DNA from: Oceanospirillaceae bacterium
Lineage (GTDB): Bacteria > Pseudomonadota > Gammaproteobacteria > Pseudomonadales > Balneatricaceae
DNA length: 34,041 nt
NCBI GenBank assembly: GCA_013215505.1
Contig: JABSQZ010000006.1
Location: forward strand, 1-34,041
Direction: 5' to 3'
In this document: piece after piece, positions 16,665-24,392 of the stretch
Layout: each line of letters begins with the position of its first letter
Position numbering within the stretch: position 1 is the first letter of the stretch
Notes under the pieces: generated by a model
Database searches by the model: none
What the model saw: the letters and a program-made list of their open reading frames with translations, nothing else
What the model was told of the DNA's origin: nothing
Position numbers and translations under genes: made by a program

Positions 16665-16705
16665 AGGTTAAAAAAACTCACGGATCGGTGATAACTCTTG
16701 GCTTT

Positions 16706-16738
16706 TATAATAGCAGTATCTCTCTATCATTAAATGAT
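16706..16738 (+). promoter_or_regulatory. Divergent promoter region with 13-bp palindrome
   Basis: TATAAT at 16706-16711 matches a -10 box for the rightward gene but has no good -35, as is usual at activator-dependent promoters. ATCATT-A-AATGAT (16726-16738) is a perfect palindrome 21 bases before ATG 16760. It may be an operator, although its downstream position would suit repression rather than activation. Confidence 0.45.
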
Positions 16739-16759
16739 TAATTCAATAGAGGAATACCC

Positions 16760-17737
16760 ATGGGAATGTTAGTTAACGGTCAGTGGTCTGAGCAAGATAA
16801 TATTATCGTCGATGGCGCATATATCAGAGAGGAAAGCCTTTGTAGAGCAGCTATTGAAGTTGGCAGCATTATTAAATACCCGGGCCGCTATCATCTAATT
16901 GCCTCCTGGAGTTGCCCCTGGTCACATCGCACTATGCTGATCAGGCAAGTGGTAGGATTGTCCGATCATGTTCCACTACATATCACCGGAGGTCCAAAGA
17001 TAGAAGGTTATTCGGCTGATCACGGTAATCCATGGAAAATTCCCGGCACTGAATCAGAGATCATCCATATGCATCAGCTATACAGTTTAAGTGATACCGA
17101 TTACACCGGCCGCTCAACTGTACCTATCTTGTGGGACAGCCATCTACGGAAAATAATCAGTAACGAGTCGACCCATATTATGCAGATTTTTGATCGAGAA
17201 AACCCCAATCGCCAAGCTGCGACCCGCGCTAATCCGACAGCGGCACTCTATACTGATCAGCCGCTGATCCCGGTGCTGTTAAAAACACAGATATTGGAAC
17301 TTAATGATGAAATTTACTGCCAATTGAGCAATGCTGTATATCGCGCCGGATTCGCAGAGCTGCAATCGGCATACGATGAAGCGGTGCAACAAGTGTTTAA
17401 CATGCTGCAAAGGTTAAATGCCCGCCTGGCAACTTCACGATTTTTATTGGCGGACCAGCCTACCCTGGCAGACTGGCTGTTGTTGCCAAATTTAGTGCGC
17501 TTCGATATAGATTATTATTTGCACAGCCGCTGCTGTTTAGCCAGGCTGACAGATTATCCCCACTTGTGGGCATATGCACGGGATTTGTATAATCTGCCAG
17601 GTATCAGCGACACTGTAAACTTTGCCGCTATTCACCAAAGCAATTACTCTGCAGGGGATATTTTGCCATTAATACCAAAAGCAGATTGGCAACTTAAAGC
17701 GGACAGAGAACACTTAAGTTCAGATACATGCAGATAA
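16760..17737 (+). CDS. Glutathionyl-hydroquinone reductase (YqjG/ECM4 type), copy 2
   Basis: A 325-residue paralogue of the protein at 13416-14378, with catalytic Cys52 in WSCPWSHRT. Shared landmarks are GRSTVPILWDSHL, ISNESTHIMQIFD, NAVYRAGFAEL and RFDIDYYLHSRC. It differs in the region after strand 2, where a glycine-rich GGPKIEGYSADHGN replaces the usual VVKPEMLDNGW-type stretch, so substrate preference probably differs. The start is supported by AGAGGA about 8 bases upstream. It stands alone with its own LysR gene. Confidence 0.9.
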   Translation: MGMLVNGQWSEQDNIIVDGAYIREESLCRAAIEVGSIIKYPGRYHLIASWSCPWSHRTMLIRQVVGLSDHVPLHITGGPKIEGYSADHGNPWKIPGTESEIIHMHQLYSLSDTDYTGRSTVPILWDSHLRKIISNESTHIMQIFDRENPNRQAATRANPTAALYTDQPLIPVLLKTQILELNDEIYCQLSNAVYRAGFAELQSAYDEAVQQVFNMLQRLNARLATSRFLLADQPTLADWLLLPNLVRFDIDYYLHSRCCLARLTDYPHLWAYARDLYNLPGISDTVNFAAIHQSNYSAGDILPLIPKADWQLKADREHLSSDTCR

Positions 17738-17841
17738 GTCCAATATAGCCCTTGTCAGGTAAATAATGACCCCAGTTGCAAGTGAATACTCCTTGCAACT
17801 TCACTGATAAATGTAGATTTTTAAAACTTATAGAGAGCATT

Positions 17842-18465
17842 ATGGAATCAATTTTTGCCGTTATTAGTATAGCGTTTATCGCTATGATTACCCCTGGGCC
17901 TAACAACTTCATTGTCATGCACTGCGCTGTACGCAGCGGCTTCACTGCAGCATTGCCGCTGATATTTGCAGTGATAGCTGGCGCCTTTAGTATTTCATTG
18001 TTGGTCTGGGCAGGTATAGCGACACTACTGGCCGCCGTTCCCTGGCTACAATCACTGATAACAATTCTAGGTGCCAGTTATCTGGTATATCTAGGTTTAA
18101 GCCTGATGCTGATAAAAGTTACCGACAACACCAGAGAGCAGAAAAATGTACTGCCAAGCTCTTTCAAAGGGGTGTATTTATTTCAGTTTTTTAATCCTAA
18201 GTCCCTGGTATTGATCGCCACATTAATTACAGAGCTGGCCAGAGATTTTTCAGCTTTGAGTTCCCTGGGAATTCTGCTGGGGGTTATCATCTGTGTTCCG
18301 CTGCTCTGTCTGCTGATCTGGTCGGCTTGTGGACATCTACTGGCGGAACAATTAAAAGTTGCGGCTGTGCGCGCCGCCTTCAATAAAGTGATGGGATCAC
18401 TGTTAGTACTGCCTGCCTCTTTTGTACTCTGGAAAAACCTGGCTAGCTATTTTCAGTACAGTTAA
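17842..18465 (+). CDS. LysE/RhtB family amino-acid exporter
   Basis: A 207-residue inner-membrane protein with about six hydrophobic segments. The start at ATG 17842 is supported by AGAGAG about 6 bases upstream; an upstream in-frame extension is non-conserved. The family signature ITPGPNNFIVMHCAVRSGF is present near residue 15, and FFNPKSLVLIATLI in the middle. RhtB proteins export threonine, homoserine or similar amino acids, but they are too promiscuous to assign a substrate. It is 104 bases from the hydroquinone reductase gene and may be independent of it. Confidence 0.88.
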   Translation: MESIFAVISIAFIAMITPGPNNFIVMHCAVRSGFTAALPLIFAVIAGAFSISLLVWAGIATLLAAVPWLQSLITILGASYLVYLGLSLMLIKVTDNTREQKNVLPSSFKGVYLFQFFNPKSLVLIATLITELARDFSALSSLGILLGVIICVPLLCLLIWSACGHLLAEQLKVAAVRAAFNKVMGSLLVLPASFVLWKNLASYFQYS

Positions 18466-18503
18466 CACCCATGCTTGCATACCTAAATCCACTCCCCGCT
18501 CGA

Positions 18504-20096
18504 TTAAAACTGCGGTTTAAGTAGAAATTTTTTAAATGCTTGCGGGGCTACGGGTCGGCTAAAGTAGTAGCCCTGTACTGAATCGCAAACGGTCTGCTGG
18601 AAAAACTCTAACTGCTCAAGGGTCTCCACGCCCTCTGCGGTGATCTTTAAATTAAAGTTGTTGGCCAAGGTAATAATTGCCTTAGTGGTTATAGCATCTT
18701 CTTTGCTGTAGGGAATATTGCGTATGAAGCTGCGATCAATTTTTAATCTATTCAATTTAAGCTTGCGCAGATAACTCATCGAAGAATAACCCGTGCCAAA
18801 ATCGTCCATCGCCAGTTTAATGCCTAAACTCTTTAGCTGATCCAGACGATTAATCGCCATATCCACGTCTCTCATTATGGTTGTTTCCGTTAGCTCTAAT
18901 TCTAAGTACTTGGCATTTAGAGCACTTTTCCTCAGGCATTCGACCACTGAATCGATATATTTATCGTAGCCTAGCTGCCGTGCGGACATATTCACCGACA
19001 TAACGATCGCCGCAAAGCCTGCCTGCTGCCAAGATTTATTCTGCTTACAAGCCTCCAGTAGCACCCAGTCACCTATATCGGAAATTAATCCTGTCTCCTC
19101 TGCGATAGGTATAAAAATGTCAGGGGGGATCATGCCTAGTTTCTTATTATTCCAGCGCAACAGCGCCTCAGCGCCTTTTAAACTGTTGCTGGAAACATCA
19201 ATAACCGGCTGATATACCAAACTAAATTCGCGATTTTCTAGAGCTCGACGCAGTTGCGTGCGAATATCCAATTTATTTTTTGCCTGCTGGTCTAGTTTGG
19301 AGGAGAAGAATCGGTAGGTATTTTTTCCCTCACTTTTAGCATGGTACATAGCAATATCTGCAACTTTCACCAGCTCTAAAGCTGAGCTGGCATCACCTGG
19401 ATAAATGGCAATACCGATGCTTAAACCAATATAGGCATCTTGCCCCTTCAGGGAAAAAGGCTGCGCCAATTGCATCAGCAATCTATCGGCCAGTAAACTG
19501 ATACTGGAGGGTGTGTGGATGCTGTCTAATATGATAAAAAACTCATCCCCGGAAATGCGTGCTAAGGTATCTTCCTTTCTCAGTTCAGCCCTTAATCGAT
19601 AGGCCACTTGTTTGAGCATTTCATCCCCGTAGTCGTGTCCAAAGGTATCGTTGATCTCTTTAAAATTATCTAAATCTAAAAAAATCACCGCCACAGAGCC
19701 ATCCACCCGTGCCGCGTGAGCTAAGGTATGTTCTAACCTATCATTACACAAATCCCGATTGGCAAGCCCGGTAAGGCTGTCGTAAAACGCCAATTTATTT
19801 ATTTCTACTTCGATTTCCTGGCGACGTATTATTTCGTTTTTAAGGTATTGTGTGTGACGAAAGATAATGACGATCAGGGCTAAAGAGGCGATCATCAGCA
19901 CTATAAATAGTTCATCGAGCTCCAGATGTTCATATTCACGGGACAGATCAACTAAATGCTCAAACGCATCATGCTCTTGGGCAAATGCAAAGACGATTAA
20001 TGAAGAAAATATAATAAGAACTACTTCAAGAACAAAAGGAGATTTTAACTTTTTATAAAGCCGCCTTATCTGCAAATAGTCTGAAAATTTCTGCAT
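18504..20096 (-). CDS. Membrane GGDEF-EAL cyclic-di-GMP protein
   Basis: A 530-residue protein. Two membrane segments (about 22-40 and 62-80) frame a short periplasmic loop of 20-odd residues, followed by a GGDEF domain (FYDSLTGLANRD; active loop ARISGDEFFIIL, residues 182-186, SGDEF instead of GGDEF) and an EAL domain (Glu310-Ala-Leu). The EAL metal and catalytic segments are intact: ELELTETTIM, LAMDDFGTGYSS, KIDRSFI and TAEGVETLEQL. It should hydrolyse c-di-GMP. Cyclase activity of the SGDEF half is uncertain. There is no large sensor domain. It follows the CheR and REC-kinase genes in the same direction. Confidence 0.92.
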   Translation of the reverse strand: MQKFSDYLQIRRLYKKLKSPFVLEVVLIIFSSLIVFAFAQEHDAFEHLVDLSREYEHLELDELFIVLMIASLALIVIIFRHTQYLKNEIIRRQEIEVEINKLAFYDSLTGLANRDLCNDRLEHTLAHAARVDGSVAVIFLDLDNFKEINDTFGHDYGDEMLKQVAYRLRAELRKEDTLARISGDEFFIILDSIHTPSSISLLADRLLMQLAQPFSLKGQDAYIGLSIGIAIYPGDASSALELVKVADIAMYHAKSEGKNTYRFFSSKLDQQAKNKLDIRTQLRRALENREFSLVYQPVIDVSSNSLKGAEALLRWNNKKLGMIPPDIFIPIAEETGLISDIGDWVLLEACKQNKSWQQAGFAAIVMSVNMSARQLGYDKYIDSVVECLRKSALNAKYLELELTETTIMRDVDMAINRLDQLKSLGIKLAMDDFGTGYSSMSYLRKLKLNRLKIDRSFIRNIPYSKEDAITTKAIITLANNFNLKITAEGVETLEQLEFFQQTVCDSVQGYYFSRPVAPQAFKKFLLKPQF

Positions 20097-20248
20097 ATAG
20101 CAAACCTATTCCTCTGCCTTAGCTGTGAATTAGCCACTCACTTAATCTGCACAGACTCTGCCTTTAGAGCTGCTGCATCGTTGTACCACTGCCGCGCACC
20201 GAGAAGATTACTGACGCCTATAATGATTAATCGGTCTGCCAGTTGTTT

Positions 20249-21553
20249 TTATTTATTCGGTTCCAGCAATTGTTTTACACAACTAATATGAAAACTACAG
20301 CCCTTTCCCAGGTCACTCTGACAGCGAATTTCTCCGGCGAGGGTTTGAGTAACTAAGTTGTAGACAATATACATACCCAAACCGCTACCTCCGGTACCGC
20401 GTTTGGTGGTAAAAAAAGGCTCGAAAATCATCGCCGCCACTTGAGGTTCCATGCCTTTCCCCTGATCTTTATAATTAAAATCTATAAGCTCTCCCCGCAT
20501 GCTTAAATCTATACATATCTTGCCAGGTTGATCATTTTTATAACCATGATTCAGAGAGTTCAACACCAGATTAGTGATAATTTGCGACCAGGCGCCGGGG
20601 TTGGAATATACGACAATAGACTCATCACCGGTGAGTATTACTTCTACGCAAGTGCGACGAATTTCTGGCCTCAGGCTTAGAATGGTCCTTTTGATATAAT
20701 CCAATAAGTTAAACTCACGCATTTCCTCGCTGGAGACATCCACTGCAACCAGCTTAAAATTACTGATCAGCTCAGAGGCACGATCTAAATTTGAGAGTAT
20801 TATTTCCAGTGATTGACCGGTACTGGCTAAATATTTATCTAATTTCTTTTTTGTTAGTTTCTGCGCATCAATTGCTTGATTAACTTCGGCATTTTCGTCG
20901 TTTAAATAGGATGTGGCGGTAATACAAATACCAATAGGGGTGTTCAATTCATGCGCAACTCCAGCGACTAACCGCCCCAGAGAGGCCATTTTTTCTGACT
21001 CCACCAGCTGATCTTGAGTGCCTAGCAAGTTGTTTAAGGTCGACTGCAACTCTTCAGTACGCTCTCTGACAATGATTTCTAACTTATCTTTATGTAAACG
21101 CAGCTCCTCTTCCGCTTTCTTCTTAACGCTATAGGCGTGGTTAAGGCGCATCTTCTCTTTGTATAATTCTAAAAAAACACTCACCTTACTACGAACAATT
21201 TCTTCGTTGATCGGCTTAACCAAATAATCTACTGCGCCACTGGAATAACCCTTGAACTCGAATGTCTCATCTCGGGCAAAAGCGGTAATAAATATGACCG
21301 GGATATGGCAAGTTTTGGGGTGATCCAACAGCAGGCTAGCCGCTTCAAAGCCATCCATGCCAGGCATTTGCACATCCATCAAAATCAAAAAAAAGTCGTG
21401 CCGATGGGCAATTGCCAGGGCCTGTTGCCCGGAGAGAGCTCTGACAAAAGTTAAGTTTAATGACTCTAAGGTACGCTCATAAACCCGATGATTATTAGGT
21501 TCATCGTCGACAATTAAAATTTTGGGGCTAAACTCTTCCACATACTCACCCAC
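20249..21553 (-). CDS. Receiver-histidine kinase hybrid
   Basis: This 434-residue cytosolic protein has no membrane segment. The N-terminal receiver has VDDEPNN and phosphoacceptor Asp60 (LILMDVQMPGMDG). A coiled coil (about 130-180, KKKAEEELRLHKDKLEIIV in part) links it to a kinase core with GRLVAGVAHELNTPIG (His201) and ATPase boxes NLVLNSLNHGY, GKGMEP and GTGGSGLGMYI. This REC-first layout places the kinase under control of another phosphodonor. It starts 92 bases after the cheR stop and is probably co-transcribed. An output regulator is not in the window. Confidence 0.9.
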   Translation of the reverse strand: MGEYVEEFSPKILIVDDEPNNHRVYERTLESLNLTFVRALSGQQALAIAHRHDFFLILMDVQMPGMDGFEAASLLLDHPKTCHIPVIFITAFARDETFEFKGYSSGAVDYLVKPINEEIVRSKVSVFLELYKEKMRLNHAYSVKKKAEEELRLHKDKLEIIVRERTEELQSTLNNLLGTQDQLVESEKMASLGRLVAGVAHELNTPIGICITATSYLNDENAEVNQAIDAQKLTKKKLDKYLASTGQSLEIILSNLDRASELISNFKLVAVDVSSEEMREFNLLDYIKRTILSLRPEIRRTCVEVILTGDESIVVYSNPGAWSQIITNLVLNSLNHGYKNDQPGKICIDLSMRGELIDFNYKDQGKGMEPQVAAMIFEPFFTTKRGTGGSGLGMYIVYNLVTQTLAGEIRCQSDLGKGCSFHISCVKQLLEPNK

Positions 21554-21645
21554 GTAAATTTCCTTTATAACCAGCCGTTAGAAGCACACCAAACTCGCTT
21601 GCCTGTTCAAACAACAGACTGCAGTTACTAAAGCTTTTTTTAGTT

Positions 21646-22476
21646 TTAAACATTGGCGACGCACCTATATATTCTATATTTGGCATCAATACTTTCAAAT
21701 GCCACATGCATATTGGCGGATCCTAAAGTCTCTTCCCTACCCAATATCAAATAACCTCGATTAACTAAACTGCTTTTAAACAGATTAAGTGCCAGCTGCT
21801 GTAATTTATGATCAAAATATATAAGAACATTTCGACACATCACCAAATGCATCTGCGCAAACTCTCTATCTTTAACTAAATTGTGATTGGCAAAAGTAAT
21901 ATGTTGCCGCAACCCCTGATCAAACTTTATGTGCTCGTGTTTAGTATGATAGTAATCGGCAAGTTTTTTTGTGCCTCCAGACTTTTTGTAACTCTTTTGG
22001 TATTTCGACATATGCTGCAGTGAATATATGCCCTCCTTGGCTACCGCCAGTGAATGGTTGTTAAAGTCTGTCGCATATAACTGACAACGCTCCAACAAAC
22101 CCTCTTCTTCTAACATAATCGCCATGGCGTAAACTTCTTCACCGGTCGAGCAACCCGCGTGCCAGATATTAATTCGCGAGTATGTTTTAAGTTGTAACAA
22201 CAATTGATTACGAATTTTTTTAAACACTAGAGGATCTCGGAACATCTCTGTCACTGTGACCGACATATCGTTTAGAAAAAGATTAAAATAGTCAGGATCG
22301 TGCATCACTTTGCCGATCATTTGCGAGACATTATCCAGTTCCGAGTGTTCTACACGGTACACAATTCGTCTCTCAATCGATTCCCTGGCGTAGTGACGAA
22401 AATCATAACCATAACGAAAATACACTGCTTCCAATAACTGGCTAACTTCAAAGGGTAGGGTATCGACTTCTTTCAT
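21646..22476 (-). CDS. cheR: CheR-type protein-glutamate methyltransferase
   Basis: A 276-residue CheR protein, which uses S-adenosylmethionine to methylate glutamates of chemoreceptors. The N-terminal helical domain has ESIERRIVYRVEH and MSVTVTEMFRDP, and the SAM loop is IWHAGCSTGEEVYAMAIML. The later C-terminal landmarks are LYATDFNNHSL, VMCRNVLIYFD and GYLILGREET. No cheB, cheA or receptor gene is adjacent. Position and strand link it to the REC-kinase gene downstream. It may act on a distant receptor or in a non-chemotactic signalling pathway. Confidence 0.93.
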   Translation of the reverse strand: MKEVDTLPFEVSQLLEAVYFRYGYDFRHYARESIERRIVYRVEHSELDNVSQMIGKVMHDPDYFNLFLNDMSVTVTEMFRDPLVFKKIRNQLLLQLKTYSRINIWHAGCSTGEEVYAMAIMLEEEGLLERCQLYATDFNNHSLAVAKEGIYSLQHMSKYQKSYKKSGGTKKLADYYHTKHEHIKFDQGLRQHITFANHNLVKDREFAQMHLVMCRNVLIYFDHKLQQLALNLFKSSLVNRGYLILGREETLGSANMHVAFESIDAKYRIYRCVANV

Positions 22477-22768
22477 AAGTTATTTCGCTCAGCCCTAACT
22501 AAATCGATCGAAACCCATTATCAATAGCAATCCACTAAATTTCTATGCTATTAATTCTGAATCTTGCGTTTGTGTAGACATGCGAATAGCAAACCGCTGC
22601 TCTGAATGATGTCTGCGGGGACTTTTCAGCACTAAATTGCGCCGTTTCGCCTGAACGGCTATTGGAGAGGTAAATATTGTAATTTTCGATGAACTTTTTT
22701 CACAAAGGTTTATAACAATTTTCTATACACTGGTAATATTATGTCTCCTCAATTATAGATATGGCACC

Positions 22769-23374
22769 ATGAAAACTAATCCAATCAAATTCTTGTTGAT
22801 CGAATTTATCCTTTTAGTCGCGATAATGGCCTTGATTCCCTTCATTATCTCAGTCGATATTAGTGTTTTAAAAAATGGCCTCTCGGAAATATCGATCACT
22901 GAGTTTGCCCAGGAAAGCCTTATTTTTATCGCTGCGTTAGTGTTCTTTTTAAAGCTGCGAACAGAACCAGAATCCAGAGGATTATTAATTTTGATCTGCG
23001 GTTTATTCAGTATGATGTTTATCCGAGAAGGCGATTTTTATCTGGATTTTGTCTATCACGGCTTCTGGAAAGTCCCGGTACTGATCGTCCTGATTAGCAC
23101 TTTGTATTACAGCTACAAAAACAGAGCGACTATCATTGCACCGTTAAATCAGTACCGAAATACTAAAACTTTCACATATATTTTTATCGGTTTTCTAATC
23201 ACTGTGGTCTTTAGCCGGGTGTTTGGCACCGGCAGTTTATGGGTAGAGCTCTCTGGCAACACTGACAGCGGTTTTATCAAGACAGTAGTACAGGAAGGGT
23301 TAGAATTATTTGGCTACTCCCTTATCTTTATCGGATCTGTGTTATTACATTTCAAAAAATCAGCGGATCAGTGA
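22769..23374 (+). CDS. Multi-pass membrane protein of unknown function
   Basis: A 201-residue hydrophobic protein with six likely membrane segments (about 8-28, 44-62, 70-87, 97-115, 134-153 and 175-196). Conserved-looking polar positions occur in FIREGDFYLDFVYHGFWK, between helices 3 and 4. No named family is recognised, and the motif suggests a bacterial membrane family without known function. It converges on the argO-like gene, with a shared terminator 20 bases after its stop. Confidence 0.75.
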   Translation: MKTNPIKFLLIEFILLVAIMALIPFIISVDISVLKNGLSEISITEFAQESLIFIAALVFFLKLRTEPESRGLLILICGLFSMMFIREGDFYLDFVYHGFWKVPVLIVLISTLYYSYKNRATIIAPLNQYRNTKTFTYIFIGFLITVVFSRVFGTGSLWVELSGNTDSGFIKTVVQEGLELFGYSLIFIGSVLLHFKKSADQ

Positions 23375-23393
23375 GCAGACAAGAATGCACAGT

Positions 23394-23420
23394 AAAAGCC
23401 TGCATTGGCAGGCTCTTTTT
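23394..23420. terminator. Bidirectional intrinsic terminator
   Basis: AGCCTGC (23397-23403) and GCAGGCT (23408-23414) form a 7-bp stem around ATTG. CTTTTT follows on the plus strand and TTTT on the minus strand. It ends the plus-strand membrane protein gene and, beyond the duplicated 3' copies, the minus-strand exporter transcript. Confidence 0.85.
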
Positions 23421-23422
23421 CA

Positions 23423-23772
23423 AAAGTTAGAAATTAATAATAGCAAGGCAATCAACCACAGAGTACTTCCTACCAGTATGTCTAGCTTTTTGCCAGCTCT
23501 TGTCACTGTTAAACCAAGGTGCCAGCGATTTGCCTCCTACTGATTAAAAGGTAGAAGCTAATAGCAGCAAGGCAATCAACCACATAGTACTTGCTGGCAC
23601 CTTGGTTTAACAGTGACAAGAGCTGGCAAAAGCTAGACATACTGGTAGGGATTTGCCTCCTACTGATTAAAAGGTAGAAGCTAATAGCAGCAAGGCAATC
23701 AACCACATAGTACTTCCTACCAGTATGTCTAGCTTTTGCCAGCTCTTGTCACTGTTAAACCAAGGTGCCAGC
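23423..23772. repeat. Alternating 57/66-bp repeat array with exact inversion of the middle unit, at the argO 3' end
   Basis: Segment Y occurs as Y1 23469-23526 (plus orientation, one extra T), Y2 23593-23649 (exact reverse complement) and Y3 23716-23772 (plus orientation). Segment Z, 66 bases, is identical at 23527-23592 and 23650-23715. A diverged Z end (23423-23468) precedes Y1. Y3 and the adjoining Z encode the last codons of the exporter on the minus strand. The leftmost copy retains a diverged version of the same 3' end ending in TGA at 23420-23422. The array therefore looks like a tandem triplication of the gene's tail with only the core of the middle copy inverted. Confidence 0.9.
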
Positions 23773-24278
23773 ACTTTGCCTCCTACGACCAAAGTTAAAA
23801 ACCAAAGTGCGGAGGCGACGCTTGCCCCCAAAGCAAACCAGATTGGCTGGTTATCGGGCAGTTGCCCGCCGATACTGCCGAGCAACACTACTGTATCTAA
23901 ATACACATGCGGGTTTAACAAACTCAGCGCCGTCGTCGTCGCAATCGCCGCTGTCACTGTCATAGTTTTTACCGAAGTTGCTGCCATTCCCTGTGGAGAG
24001 AATGCACGGCGAAAAGCTAAAGCGCCATAGACAAATAGGAACGCCGCACCGAAATAACTGGCAAGCACGATTAGCATTGGGGCTGCGCTAATCAGTGCTC
24101 CCAAGCCTAATACTCCAGAAAAAATAAGGGCTACATCAATTAATACACAGACGCTAGCGATGACAAAAGCGTGTTGTTTACGCAGTGCGCTACTCAAAAC
24201 GAAAGCATTTTGTGAGCCTATGGCCATAATCAAACTCGCCCCTATACCCATGCCTTTAAGAAAAGGAAAAAACCACAT
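23667..24278 (-). CDS. argO: LysE/ArgO family amino-acid exporter
   Basis: A 203-residue inner-membrane exporter of basic amino acids (arginine or lysine). The start at 24278 is chosen because AGAGGT lies about 9 bases upstream and the protein begins WFFPFLKGMGIGASLIMAIG as family members do. The MAIGSQNAFVLSSALRKQH signature is present, along with LSLLNPHVYLDTVVLLGS and the C-terminal helix STMWLIALLLLAS. It diverges from an ArgP-like LysR gene, the classic regulator-exporter pair. Its last 33 or so codons lie inside the repeat array, so the natural terminator is separated from the stop codon by about 250 bases of duplicated tail. Confidence 0.92.
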   Translation of the reverse strand: MWFFPFLKGMGIGASLIMAIGSQNAFVLSSALRKQHAFVIASVCVLIDVALIFSGVLGLGALISAAPMLIVLASYFGAAFLFVYGALAFRRAFSPQGMAATSVKTMTVTAAIATTTALSLLNPHVYLDTVVLLGSIGGQLPDNQPIWFALGASVASALWFLTLVVGGKVLAPWFNSDKSWQKLDILVGSTMWLIALLLLASTF

Positions 24279-24362
24279 TACTATTACCTCTGTTGTTATG
24301 GAACAAGATGGCAACACTATGCTCAAACAGTTATCATTAGTACAATTAAAGATTATTTAAAC

Positions 24363-24381
24363 CGATTAATATTTCTAATCG
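24363..24381. promoter_or_regulatory. Candidate ArgP-like operator
   Basis: CGATTA (24363-24368) and TAATCG (24376-24381) form an inverted repeat with a 7-base spacer, 11 bases before the regulator's ATG, in the 114-base divergent region with the exporter gene. Spacing and AT-richness fit a LysR site (ATTA-N7-TAAT). Confidence 0.5.
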
Positions 24382-24392
24382 AGAATTTTAAA

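Noticed and set aside
23509-23706. A 65-residue minus-strand frame with an internal repeated peptide
   Set aside because: The repeated peptide is the Z segment of the DNA array read out of frame, not an independent gene.
23423-23772. CRISPR array or integron cassette array
   Set aside because: Units are only three, the spacer-like segment Z is identical rather than unique, one Y is inverted, and no cas or integrase gene is present.
23725-24030. Plus-strand frame opposite the exporter gene
   Set aside because: It is antisense to a well-supported LysE/ArgO coding sequence and lacks a ribosome site.
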